64,000 bases of DNA. Origin: Pithys albifrons albifrons. Its lineage: Eukaryota; Chordata; Aves; Passeriformes; Thamnophilidae. Every line of letters begins with the position of its first letter. The stretch's first letter is position 1. Of this stretch, positions 36,201 to 47,691 are shown in pieces. Under the pieces are notes generated by a model. It was not told the origin of the DNA and made no database searches. It was given only the letters and a program-made list of their open reading frames with translations. A program made the translations under genes and the position numbers. The stretch covers positions 8,267,001-8,331,000 of the forward strand of contig NC_092471.1 of assembly GCF_047495875.1 (NCBI RefSeq), given 5' to 3'.

Positions 36201-37419
36201 TAAAATACCTCAGAAAATCTGTGTGCTGCTAATTCATCCTAAAGTGCAAAGGTGTGACTGGTGTTGGGAAGGGGTAGAGCCAGATGTCTACCTGCCAGCC
36301 ACGTAGTTATCACAGACAATGAGTAAAATTTTAACCATGCTTCTTGGAGGACCTGAAAGAGTCGAAAACTGTACACCATAGTCTATTCATTAGGCTGCCA
36401 CTTTAAGCATGTCTCAGCTTAAGTGCTGCAGGGAAGTCCAATGTTCAGGAGACTCCTCCTTGCCCCACAGCCTCCAGCTCAATCCTGTCTGTCCAGACCC
36501 GACCTGCACATTCCTCTTGCTTCTTGTAAAACAGAAAAAATGATCAAGGGCAGGAGGTTGACCGGTGTGTGGTGTGGTGATCTCATTCCCCCACTGCCTT
36601 TTGGAAAGGCTAAGGCTCAAACCCAAGCTTCTCAGGCAAGTCTGAGTGGTTGGCCATGGGATAGCAGAGGGAAGATCCAAATGTCTCCTTGCCCTGGGCA
36701 TCTGTTCTCTGCCTCAAGAACCTCAACTGCTGACTTCTCATGTTGTTTAATTTGTTTTCCACTGTCCTTGGCCACGCTTGGTGAGGCAGCAAGTCCTTTT
36801 ACAGGGTGGTAGCAAATGCCAGCTACCTGCAGGCCCCTGCCCACTCTGTGGGGGAAGGCAGGATGCAGCTGATCCGGGATGTGGAAGCAAGCGGTGCTGC
36901 CTGGCAATTCCTCCAGCTTAGCCATAAGCCTTTATGGTTGTTTAGGGCAGGGGTGGGAACAAATGAACAGAGGAGTGTGATGGGAGGAGGGCAATGAGAC
37001 TCTGCCCATTGCCTGTTCGTGGCTGTTTATGACTAGTTTGCTCTGTGGGTCTGGTTTACGTGACCTTGTTGATCAAAAGTCTCTCTGTAATGAGGGAAAA
37101 TGCTGCCTTTTTTTCAGCTTTTGTAGATTTCTGCCTTGGCCTGTTCTGTTTCTCATTCTTTTATTCTAGGCTAGATAGACTAAAAAAAAAAACCTAAAAA
37201 TGTGAAATATTGTGTCTCATAAAACCTTTGTAAATGGTCATGAAACTGGCTGTAGAAGGACACAAAGGACTTTATTTCTCCCAAAGCCTAGGGATGAGCT
37301 TTCAGCCTTTGTCTAGCTCAGTTGCATGTTTTTACTTTAGTTGAGAGTCAAGGAGCTATTTGTTCATATATCGAAATATTAAAATGGAAAAACTGACTCC
37401 TGCAGTTGTGTCTTTACTA

Positions 37420-37424
<5 letters not shown>

Positions 37425-37451
<27 letters not shown>
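37425..37451. repeat. Poly(T) tract (27 T)
   Basis: A run of 27 T followed by CTCCAG. It acts as, or mimics, an extreme polypyrimidine tract before the candidate exon at 37458. It is likely length-polymorphic. Confidence 0.85.
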
Positions 37452-37457
37452 CTCCAG

Positions 37458-37534
37458 AGGAAACTGAATTTTGCTTGAAAAAAGTGCTAGCTAGGATGCT
37501 TTTAAAATTTTATCAATACAGAAGCTTACACAAG
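37458..37534 (+). other. Candidate optional (cassette or cryptic) exon in PLS3 intron 1
   Basis: A 77-base segment lies between a 3' splice site (27 T, then CTCCAG, AG at 37456-37457) and a near-perfect donor, CACAAG followed by GTAAGTGAG (GT at 37535-37536). By consensus, both sites are about as strong as those of the real PLS3 exon 2. The segment contains one ATG (37496-37498), so inclusion would add an upstream ATG to the 5'UTR. One frame is open throughout (reading EETEFCLKKV), but the peptide is unknown. It could be an alternative leader exon, a poison/regulatory exon or an unused pseudo-exon. Confidence 0.3.
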
Positions 37535-40500
37535 GTAAGTGAGCTGCTGCCTATAGCAGGGTCAGGTCAAGATAACCTGCAAAAGACCAACTTGGGAAAA
37601 AACATGAAGAAAATCTCATGATCTGGTAGATGAAACAGGCTGAGTAACATCAGAAATACTGCTGGCTGTATCAGTGTTTCCTGTATCAGCTGTTGAATGG
37701 GGCTGTGGTTTTTGGGGGGTGTCAGTGACCGCTGGTGCAGTAGCTGGAGTGGCCTCACCTCTGGCAGTAGCCAATCCTCCCACTGATTTGTGTCCCATTA
37801 GTGCAACTTCTGACAGAGTTCTGTGTGCTAGACCTGCTTCTGTTGACTTACTTCCAGATGATGAGGACAGTGTCTTGCTAGGGAAAGAAAAAGAATTGAT
37901 TGCAGAGTTCTAGGGACATCCTCTTGGATTGCTACTGAAATTGTTGTGTCATTGAGGTTGAGGAAAAGGAAGCTTAAGAAGAATCACCTTTTTTCTCCCA
38001 TACTCTTTTTTCCTTCCTGAAGATCAACACATGAAAAGTATTTTGATACTAGAAGGACACACATGCACACTGAGTGCATGTGATTCTTCACTCAATCTAT
38101 ATCTATGGGGCTTATTTTTTGCCAATATGTTAGGGATTAAATTAGGGCTCTCCAGAGCTTAACGCTCAAGATGCTTGAAATGCAGGTTGAAGGCTTTGGA
38201 TAACAGAACCTTATACCCTGTCTGGATTAGATGGGAGGTGATGTACAGTGAGCTCTTACTGAAACAAGTCTGTACAGTCACCTGTGTGCCATTTCTATGT
38301 TTTATCCTGTCTCTTGTGTTGTCACCTGAAAACTATAGCTGAAGTCCTACTTTTCTATATGCTTATTCCCTCAAGATATTTTTGCAGCTTGGCATCCCAG
38401 GAGCTGACTGGGTGAGTGAGATGGGATCCTGTTTTTGCATGCTGGGAGTACCACATAACACTCTGCATTGTCAGTGCCAGAATTAGCGGCTATGAGTGAT
38501 GCAGTTCGTGTCAGGATGGAGTGGAGTGATGAGTAGTTTTGCTTCACGAGAGCATCCCACCTATGATGGACACATTAGCTTCCATCAGAAACTGAAGATT
38601 GGAGGACTTCAGGTTACCGTGTTCATAGCAATGTGTGCCTCTTCCTAAGTTTGATCAGAATTGGGGGGTTTTTAATGTTTGTTTTGGTCTTTGCTTCAGT
38701 GATTGTTGCTGGTGCATATGGTACTGTCCCTGGTGGCAGTACCAGGATTGTGCTCAAAATAATAGGGAAGCGGGATTGCTGATCTGCCTGTTCTGCCATC
38801 TCTGCAGTGCTGCAAGGTAGGAGAGTTTCTTTCTCTAGTTTCTGAAACATAGGACTGAACTTTGACTCTGCCCTGCTGTCAAGGACAGGAATGGTGAACG
38901 AGGTCCCACGTGTTTTCACTGTCTGTCCCCATTTTCATGGCAGAGCTCAGCACAGCCCTTCTCGCTGATGAAACTGCTGGGCAAGCACCAAGGTTTTCAG
39001 AGTGCCCAGAACAGCACTAACCAAGTGGAAACTTGAATTCAAGCTACCCATCCCTGTAATTGGCATTCATATTTTGTGAAGCAGTGCCTCAGCTGGGTCA
39101 CTTACTAAACTGTGTCTGAAAGATGATAAATTCTGGGTCCTTGTTTATGCTGCCATTGCAATCTTGTGCTTCTTCCTGCTAATCAGCCAGGAAGGGTCTG
39201 TGGAGCATTGTTTGGGTTTGGAACAGGGCTGTGGTTTTGAGATTCCAGGATGCTGAGTCTTGTCCGAGAGACAGGCTTGGATGCTCTCCTGCCTTGGACC
39301 CTCTGCTGGAGGATGTTAATGAGCAGGCTGATACTCCAGCCTGTCCCTGTTTTCCTTGGGTTAAAACAATGTTTGTCTTCTGCTATAACTGTCAAGCAGC
39401 TGCAGTGCTGCGGTGGTATATACACATATATATTCAGCTATAAATCCTGTAGTTAAACATTTCCTTGACCCAGCATAGAACAAGGTGCTTGTCTCCAGCT
39501 GGTCACAGAAATAAAGGAAGTGAGTTCCAAAACAACATTGCAATTAAGCTGTTTCTTCCTGAATTTTGCACAAAATGTTTTGCCTCTGAGAATGGATTGT
39601 GAGTACTTTATTTTAGGGAATACATACGGTGTTGTGGGTGTATATAAAGTTACCCTGTTATGAATGGTACTGTGCTGGCATTCAGGGAGAAAGTTGGCCC
39701 CTGCTTTTAAGAATTGTTTCTGAGATACCAACATTCTGAAGGTCAGTAGAGAACAAATGGAAATACATTTACAAAAGCATTCATGTTTCTCAGTGCTCCT
39801 GAAAGTAATAAGCAAGTTGCTGAAACCTCACTTAGGTAGAATTCACCTCTCTATAAGGAGAGAGGGGAAACTGAGCCTTCAGAAAATTTAAAATATTTTG
39901 AATAAGCAGCCTTAATATCTGACCTAAACTTTAGCCTGTTCCTTTCTGCACTGCTTGGCCAAGGCTGGGACTAAGGTTTCCTTGGGGACATGGATAGGAG
40001 GTTCCAGTGCAATCCTGCCCCTGCCCTTCTGCTTGCCCACCCCTTTGTAATGTTCTCGATCTAATTTCCAGTTGGGCTTTTGCCACTGTTTTATATAAAC
40101 CAAATGCTCAGGCAAAAGCAACATAGTCAGACTTGTTCAAAACTTCAAAAACTTACATTGCTTTTGCCCAGCTAAGAAGCTCCTGGAAGTTATTGTAGCT
40201 GTGCTGGAGGGATGGTTGTGGCAGTGCCCAGCCTACTTTAGTTATATCCATCACTGATGGCAACAACTTTTATGCCTCACTCACTTCTTCCCCCTTGTCT
40301 AAGTAGTATATACCCTTTTTCTGGGTTATATAGGGTTGTTTTAGTTGGTCCCTTTGCTCCTTGTGTTCTGAAGGCCTATATAAAAAGAGATTTGGAAAGC
40401 CATGAAATGGGGTAAGGTTCTGCTCTGTACTAATGGCCTTGGAACCCCCTGTTATGCAAGAGCATTTACAACCAGTCAATGATTCACTTTAGCAATTAAG

Positions 40501-43394
40501 GCTTTGTCCATTGGGTTGATGTCAACTTGGCACATAGCAAGGCATTGCATTTTCTTTTAGTGCGTTGCCCTTTCATGTTTAACACACACAGCTGATATTC
40601 TTGCTCAGCATTTGGACCTCTTTGGTGTAATATATGTTTTGCCTTGTGCTATCAGTGCTCCCAGCTATAGATCATCTCTCCTACCTACAAAGTTGCTTCA
40701 TGCCTTCTATTAAATAACAGACCTTGCTTAGTCTTGGCTCTATGTAGGATTTGTAGATTTTTTTTGTTGTTTCCTTTTTTTAATTTGTTAGGGTGAGGGT
40801 TTTTCTTAATTCAAAAAGCATTAAACTTTACAGCAACAACAGACTAGAGAACATGAGAAATCTGCCACCAAAGACTGGCTTTGCAGAGTAGAGATCAGCT
40901 ACTAGTAGCTGTTTTTTATGATCTGGAAAATGTGAGACGGCTTACTAATTAACAGTGTAATGAGCTGTATGGTGAAGATTGCACTCTAGGGACCTGAAGG
41001 CTATGGGTGACAACTTACAGTGTATATGTGAGTGGCTCTACCTCACCTTCCTACATGTGTGAAAAGAGTGCAGTAGTTGTGGAAGCCCCTGAAGTTGGCC
41101 TGTCCAGCAGGTCCATCTTACAGAAGATTTTCTGTTGGAGTCTGGGACAGAAAGAGCAGCTGGAGGAAAGCCAACAAATGCATGAGCTAAATACCAGAGA
41201 AAGCTTCAAGGTCCCTTGAGATGAGATTCTGGACTAGTTCAACACAGCTGAACTTGTAGGTCCCCTTGCACAACATGGTGAGCCACGTGCTTCTGGCAGG
41301 ATGTCCAGATGAGATACCAGTCCCTCCTTGAAGATCCTCCCAGACTGGGTTGGGAGTGTGGGCTGCTGCCTGGGCTGGTCAGTGACTGCACCACCAATGA
41401 AACCTTTCTGATAGTGGGAGGTCACCTGCAGATGGGTTGTATGGGGTTGAGGAGCCACCCAGTGGCAGTGTCCCACAGCCTCCCACTAGCCAGGGTTGGG
41501 TGCAGCAAACTGTTCTGGACAGTGGCCAGTAGTTGGCCAAATGTCCATTTTATTGTTGGAGCAGGGTGTGACTGCAGTGGTATAATCTCTTCTTGCGTAT
41601 AGATGGAGGTTATTAAGTGGTTCCTGACCTCTGGTCCTGCATAATTGCCAGTCTTGCTAAAGCCCACAGATCCATTTTTCAAGCCACATCCTTTTTACTG
41701 TTGTAATCTTATTTTGAAGATTACACCAATTTTATTAGTAATGTAATAGGTTGCTCCTGTAGGCAAATCACCAGTGGTGTTTGGCGTTAGAGAGAGCTCT
41801 TGTTTGCAGTTAAGTTTTTAAGTCAATATGAGGTGCAATGCTTGGCTTTGGCAACAGTATTTATGTTTTAGTATTTAGAAAGTGAGTCTTCTCAGGGGAA
41901 AAGTCTGGCTCAAGTTGTTGAAAACTTTGCAAAGCTGTTGCTACTGCTCAGGCTGAAGAGGATCTATCACTGACAGAAAATTAAAAGGCTTATGACAGAG
42001 TTGTATGAAAATACAACCCCCTTTTGAACAAGTCTGTAATCTTGTCGTTTGCATTGTGCTACAATTTGCAGTTAAGGATTTTTTTGGTGCTTCTTAAAAC
42101 TTTCTTCTGCATGCTAAAAGACCTTGCTGCAAAGAACTATTCTGTTCCTCCAGTATCTTCTCCTTTGGCTCAGAGAAGACGTAGCAGAAATGATGGGAAG
42201 GTGTCTTGGAACTGATGGTGCCCTGTTGAGGCCTGAGACCTGCCTGCAGGACTGACTGGAGAAAATCCCAAAGGCACTGCACACCCCTGCAGTGTTTTTG
42301 GTGCTGGCTTCTGCCCTGGGAAGTGTAGCACATCTGGCAACTGCTTTTCCAGGCAAAGAACAGAAAGTGTTCCCAAGTCATCCTTAGTTTCTCTCTCCCT
42401 TTACAAAAAACCCCACCCAACACTTGAGCCCCCATGGCCCATGGTCTCAACGGAATAACTTGTTCATTTTTTTCTCCATGGATCCCTTATCCACACCCAC
42501 CTTTTTTTGTCTTTTGAATTTAATAAAGTGGGTGACTCAGTACTAAATATAAAGCCTGCTTCCGGCATCATCTGCCTGTGGCTCATTTCCTGGAGCTGAC
42601 ATCAGTTGAAGCCTCTGATTTCCTTATGAAATAGCAAGACATGAAATATCATTTGCACGGTGTTCTGGGCATACTTGTGGACTTCTTTGGTGACTGCATG
42701 GCTCCCTGATCTAAGCTGTGAATAACTAGCTGGTTAATTGCTAAGCTGAGCTCTGGTGGAGCACAGGGTAAATTAGGCGAGTCCTCAAATCTGTTTTGTA
42801 CTGCAAAATTGTACTGTAGTTTGCAGGCGGTTTTTAAATAAAGACTAACTTTCAGTCCCTCTGCATATGCAAGGTTTTTATTAAATAAGCATGAGCCTGA
42901 CTAATGTCTTACTTTCTTCCAGATGACAGGCTCGCTGACAGAGCAGCTCAGGAAGCTTTTAGTGGGGAAATCTAGCAAAGACAGATCTGTTTTTTCTTTT
43001 AAAAGACTGATAAACCAAGGAGTTAAGGTCAAATGCTTGCTCCTCAGTTGTCACATCTTTCCATAGCTGTTTACATTGATGGAATGTATGCTGCCATTGG
43101 TTGCAACTGATGGTGAAAGCAAGAAGTGCATAAACCCTCAATTTCTATCAAAAAGCACAGGAGAAAATGCTTCTATTTGTCTGCATAATTTCATTAAAAT
43201 CCTTATCTTTAAAAGAGAATGTACACAGACCTGGAAGAGGGGAACATCTGGCACATCACTGATTCCAGTATCCTAGTCCAAAATGGTATGGTGGCGGCCA
43301 CTCAGTTTTGCTCTCTGGAGTCCTGGCTCATAAAGCATGGTGGGTTTTTTTTCTGATGAAATACACTATTTAGGTTAGCTGGTTTCTATTTCAG

Positions 43395-43431
43395 CTTTTT
43401 TTTTTTCCCTCTCTCCTTTTTTTTTTTTTTT
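43395..43431. repeat. 37-base pure pyrimidine tract
   Basis: Uninterrupted C/T, with two T runs (11 and 15) separated by CCCTCTCTCC. It is followed by AAATGAG rather than AG, so it is not an immediate splice acceptor. It is simple low-complexity sequence. Confidence 0.85.
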
Positions 43432-46400
43432 AAATGAGAAGGGATGCTCCTGAACATGCTTGATGTGCAGCACCAGAGCAGGCAGAGGCAGGAGGCTGAG
43501 CCACCTTTGGTGCTCTTGAAGGCCCGCCAAGGTCCGCTGATACTCTGTTGGCTCTGGGATCTCCTGAGTCAGCTGTGGCTCAGCCCTGTGGCCATGGAGG
43601 TTTCTCTAGCATGAGGATGCTGGAGAATGTCTTATACCCGCTTGGCTGGTTGATAGTAGAGCTGGCTGTATTCCAGCAAACAGCTACTTTAGGCAGAAGC
43701 TAGAAGTGCCCACAGGTAAAACCCATCCCAAAACCCACTAGGACTGATGTAGCATGCCCATCACTGTGGGTTTCATCAGTTGTCACGACCAGCTTTCAGT
43801 ATTAGCATGACATCTCTTGGCATTGCCAGCTAGGCATGGAAACTACTACTTCTGGCGTGGGCAGGAAAACCTGGTGTCTAGAAGCAGGTGATTGTTCTCT
43901 TCTGAACAGTGAGACTCACTCGGGGGAGCAGTGGGGTTGCACAGCCCACTGTAGCTAAAGGCCAGCACATTACATGAGCTCCCTTCCTCCCTCAGAACTT
44001 TGCCAGAGGGTCAGTTCTTGAGAGCTAGTAGTGAAAGGAGAGGGACAAGGTGACTCCTGGATTTACCCTCTCTGCTGGCTTGTCACCTGGAAAGCAGCAG
44101 GAGCTGCTCTCACAGCCATGGCTGAGTAACTTCTGGAGGGCAAATATGTATTAGTGGCCTCCCAGTGAAACTTGGCAGCTAGAGCTGGGGAGGAGATGTA
44201 TCCCCTTGCACAATGACATGCTGGAGAAACCCTGTCAGTGCTGGAAGTTCTCCTTGTGTATAAACTACATCACAATGTCCCGTGCAGGGGAGCGGATGTG
44301 TCAACTGAGCACCTCGGGCACCATCTTCTTCCCTAAAAGGCTTGCTTAAAGAGGAAGGAAGAGGGAAATACACTGGTATACTGGCTGTACCAAAAAAATT
44401 TCCTATTTTGGAAGACTGTGGGGAGTGGTATGTGACCAGGCGTGTTCGAGGAAGTGGGCTGGGAGTGCCCGGGGAACTGTGTGTTCGCTGCCTGCCATCA
44501 CCACACCCCAGCGTGGTGAGTCTCGGGGCATGACGCAGAGATGAGTGGTGTTGGCACCACCATGGTGCTATTTTGGGTTTGAGTGTAATTGCAGGTTGGA
44601 CCGACAGGACTGGATTTGGAGTATTCAGAGAGCCCTTAAAGCTCTGGAAAAACTGGCTATCACTGATCCTTTGCAAATGTGGAAGATGGGTATTTCACCT
44701 GCCCTGTGTGTGCATTGAACTTCTCCTGATGGTGGAGCCACTGAGGACCTGTGCTGCCTGATGACAGTGGGTAGGGGTGTCCTTTCCCTCTGTCAGAGGG
44801 AACGGTGATACCTGTTAGCCCTGTAGACTGCTCTTAACACTTACCTGAAAAAAGAAAAGTGGAGGTCTGAAGATCCATGGGCTAGTGGCTTTTAGGCATC
44901 TGCCTCTGCAGTGTGAATCTGTTCCCTGCACATCTGAACGTGCTGCTTTTCTGTCTCAACAACACAGACGCCAGAAAAAAGGAGAGGAGGCTTTTCTTGT
45001 AGTTTTCTTCCCAAAAGCAGACATTGCTCATGTGCTGGCTCTGCCACTGATAAGAAGTCACAACCTAGCTGGGGAGCTGGACTTTGGCACACTCCCCAGG
45101 ACCTTCAAGCCCTAGACCCTTGACACTTCCTAACCTTTACAGGATAAATTTTTGCTGTGTAACATGCTCACATGTAGATTGGAACGTGGAGGCACTAAAC
45201 TTCATGACTTCATGAAATAGTTTCTTCATTTCTGTTGCATGTTTGCCCCAAGACTTCACAGGCTGATGCAGTCTCTGGTTTGGATCAGAGCAGCCAGTTG
45301 GGCTCTTTGCACCCAGGAGCTGATGTGATGGTGAAGGCAGTTGCTGATGCGTGTCAGAGTGGAATCAAAGTCATTCTTCACTAAACCCCATCTGATGTAC
45401 AGTGAGCCTCATCCTGGTGGACTGCAGAAGTGGTTTTCAAGCCAGCTTCTTTTCTTTTATGTTCCAGCTGCTGTTCTGGGCACTCTCTATTTTGGTTTCC
45501 ATGATGTTTGCCATCCTGAGGAAGCTGGCAGGCTGTGGGTTTGGGGTTAGGTTTTCTGTTTTGAGTTATTTTGGGGTGTGTTTTATACCTCTTTTGAAAC
45601 TTTACAGCTGGAAGCTAAATTTTCAGGTGATACCCAAGAAATGGGACCAGACCGTGACTCATTTTCCTGGCCCATGTAATTTTTCAAAAGAAACAACAAA
45701 AATACCTCAGTGACACTATTGGTCAAGTATTTTTACTTTTTAGAACAGTCACAAGTTCTTAGAATCCTTTACTAATTCAAATATTGTGTTTATTAGTAAA
45801 TTACATCCTTTCCTTTGAGCTATGGGAAGGCTGAAGCATTATGGACTTAACAGGATCAGAAATTTCCGAAATATATAATTACAGTTTGCAAAACCCACTT
45901 AACCTTTATGATTGATTCTGCTCCTGTGCATTCCATTAGCAACGACACAGTACACAATGTTTTTGTTGCCTGTGTCTTCGTGGTTGCCAGCAGATGTCTG
46001 TTCATGTTTCATCTAAAGCAGACAGGGATTAATTGCTGAGGTAATGCAATATATTGTAGTATGGGCCAGCTCCAAACTCTGTATTTAACCACTTATTCAA
46101 ACCAGAGTAGTTTTTGTTTTGATTTGAGGTTTTTTGTTTTGGTTTAGTTTGGTTGTTTTGAGGAACTGTGGGGTGAAGTAGCAGGCAGTGTCCTCCCTCA
46201 GTGCAGACTGAGGCCACATAGGTCTGGGTCCTCTGAGTGTTCTGTGAGCTGGTTGTCTCAAAGACACCTGTAAAAAAGTACATAAAGCAAAATACAAGGT
46301 CTGCATTGCTCTTTGGCTGTACATGCTGAGAACCAGCAAAGCAAAATGCATTTATTTTAAATAGTAAAGAGCAAAAGAGGTTTGATTTTGGTTTGTGTTT

Positions 46401-46494
46401 TTTTTTATATTAAAAAAATAGTTTGCTTACCAAAAAGCTTTGTATCTTACTGCCTCCTATTCCCAAGTGGCGAGCAATAGAAAAACAAGAGCTG

Positions 46495-46790
46495 GCTGTC
46501 GGGGGAGAATCCCCACTCCGTGCACCGTGTTCATGGGCAGCTCGGGCCGCCTGGTCCTCGCCGTTTTAGCGCATCTCTGCGCGACGTGACCGCATCCCTC
46601 CGTGGCTCTCGGGAAGCGACCTCCCATCGCTGGGCGGGGATGGTGGGAGGAATGCTGGCTGCCCAGCTCCGGGCTGGAGGCGTGGGAGACGCTTCAGCGC
46701 CCGGGCCAGGCGAGGGAGCGATTCGCCTTCCCTGAGAGAGAAGGAGAGGTAAGGAACGGATGGGTGTCCCGGGGCGGGCTGGTGCTCGGG
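46495..46790 (+). promoter_or_regulatory. PLS3: Second CpG island, internal PLS3 promoter
   Basis: A compact block of about 300 bases rich in CpG (for example CGCGACGTGACCGC and CGCCCGGGCCAGGCGAGG) stands alone in AT-rich intronic DNA. It ends in an exon-like segment with a GTAAGG donor at 46749. A second CpG island 18 kb downstream of the first and 11 kb before the start-codon exon suggests an alternative promoter for the same gene. Mammalian PLS3 also has more than one first exon. The TGACGTG-like core (CGACGTGACC) may bind ATF/CREB or bHLH factors. Confidence 0.65.
46640..46748 (+). other. PLS3: PLS3 alternative first exon (non-coding), downstream form
   Basis: The right border reads GAAGGAGAG then GTAAGGAAC, a good donor at 46749. 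The left border is not visible and is set approximately inside the CpG island. An ATG at 46654 opens a frame that stops at the TGA at 46732-46734, before the donor. If the start site lies upstream of it, the leader carries a short upstream ORF. Confidence 0.45.
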
Positions 46791-47647
46791 TGCTGCCTGG
46801 CTGTGCCGATACAGGCACGTGCCAAAGGTTGTCTTACAACGACTTGTTTTGCTTTTCTTTTCTCTGCAAAACGTCTAGTGATTTGTACTGCTGTAGTAGA
46901 TAGAGAAAACCAGCTGTGGGCAAGAAAGGATTTCAGGTTTTAATGTGTTTACATCTGGAGTTTTTCTGTGCACCTGACTGAGCAGGGTGTGCAAGCAGCA
47001 GCAGCGAGGACTGTACCGCCTGTGCATCACTGAGAGTTTAATGTTCCAGTCGAGGGCTGAGGGCGTGCCTGCCCAGAAATCTGTCTGGGACACAGTCCTA
47101 CTCCCTCTCAGTCTGCAGCAGGCTTTTATAAAGCAGAACTGCTTAAACTTGCATGTTAGAAGTGTTAAATATTTAAACATCTGCTTTGCAGAAAGTGTGA
47201 GGAGCTCCGAGGACTTTTGGGAAATGGCTGTAGGCTGCTGACTGTGGCAGCTACTGAACTTTTTTGGGGTCTTTCATCTAGAGGGGCTGGGCTCTGAGTC
47301 CTGCCCTGCTGTTCCGGTTGGAATGGCAAGAGGCATTGCAGCCTGCCAGGATTTAGTTTCCAAACTGAGGAGTTTACCTTGCTTGCTGTGTTTTCTGGTG
47401 ATGTCTGGCTATACTTTTTGCTGGAAGCCAGCGTAGACCCTCTCCAAATGTTTTATAGCAGTTGATACTGGCTTAAAACTTACATACCGGTGCTTTTAAA
47501 TATTGAACTGAAATGTTGAATTTTTTGTGCTGAAAAACTTAACATGTCTGCAGACCTGTAAAACACATCTAGTGTATCTTCTTCATGTCCTGATTTTGTT
47601 TATGCTGAATGTGTTGCTCTGAGGTTTCGCTAAGTTATATTTTCTCA

Positions 47648-47691
47648 AACTGATACTGCACTTGATCTTAGACAAAAGACTGAGAACTGAT
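47648..47691 (-). pseudogene. Truncated U2 snRNA pseudogene (5' 44 bases)
   Basis: The reverse complement aligns without gaps to the first 44 nucleotides of vertebrate U2 snRNA as I know it, with 37 matches. It includes TCTAAGATCAAGTG (positions 19-32), where only the leading T differs (G in U2); this covers the branch-site-pairing region and its flank. Two of the seven mismatches are CG to CA changes expected from CpG decay. The match starts exactly at U2 nucleotide 1 and stops at about 44, without the later stem-loops or Sm site, so it cannot be functional. A copy ending after a few tens of nucleotides is the known form of truncated snRNA retropseudogenes. No clear target-site duplication was seen. 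Confidence 0.7.

Larger units (their letters stand above)
28505..46748 (+). other. PLS3: PLS3 first intron, upstream part
   Basis: Intronic for transcripts from the 28.4 kb promoter, whose whole first intron would run 28505-57612 (29.1 kb). It ends in CpG island 2 (46495-46790), which it overlaps up to 46748. Apart from that island I saw no coding exon, and no transposon was recognised. Small features inside it are listed separately (tandem repeat 33226-33281, candidate optional exon 37458-37534, pyrimidine tract 43395-43431). The longest ORF here, 204 codons at 33030-33644, shows no family motif. Confidence 0.6.

Noticed and set aside
43391..43435. Pyrimidine tract considered as a 3' splice site
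   Set aside because: It is followed by AAATGAG with no clean CAG/TAG plus exon and donor, so it was kept only as low-complexity sequence.
44179..44676. 165-codon minus-strand ORF
   Set aside because: No recognisable motif and no splice or promoter context. Likely chance within a PLS3 intron.
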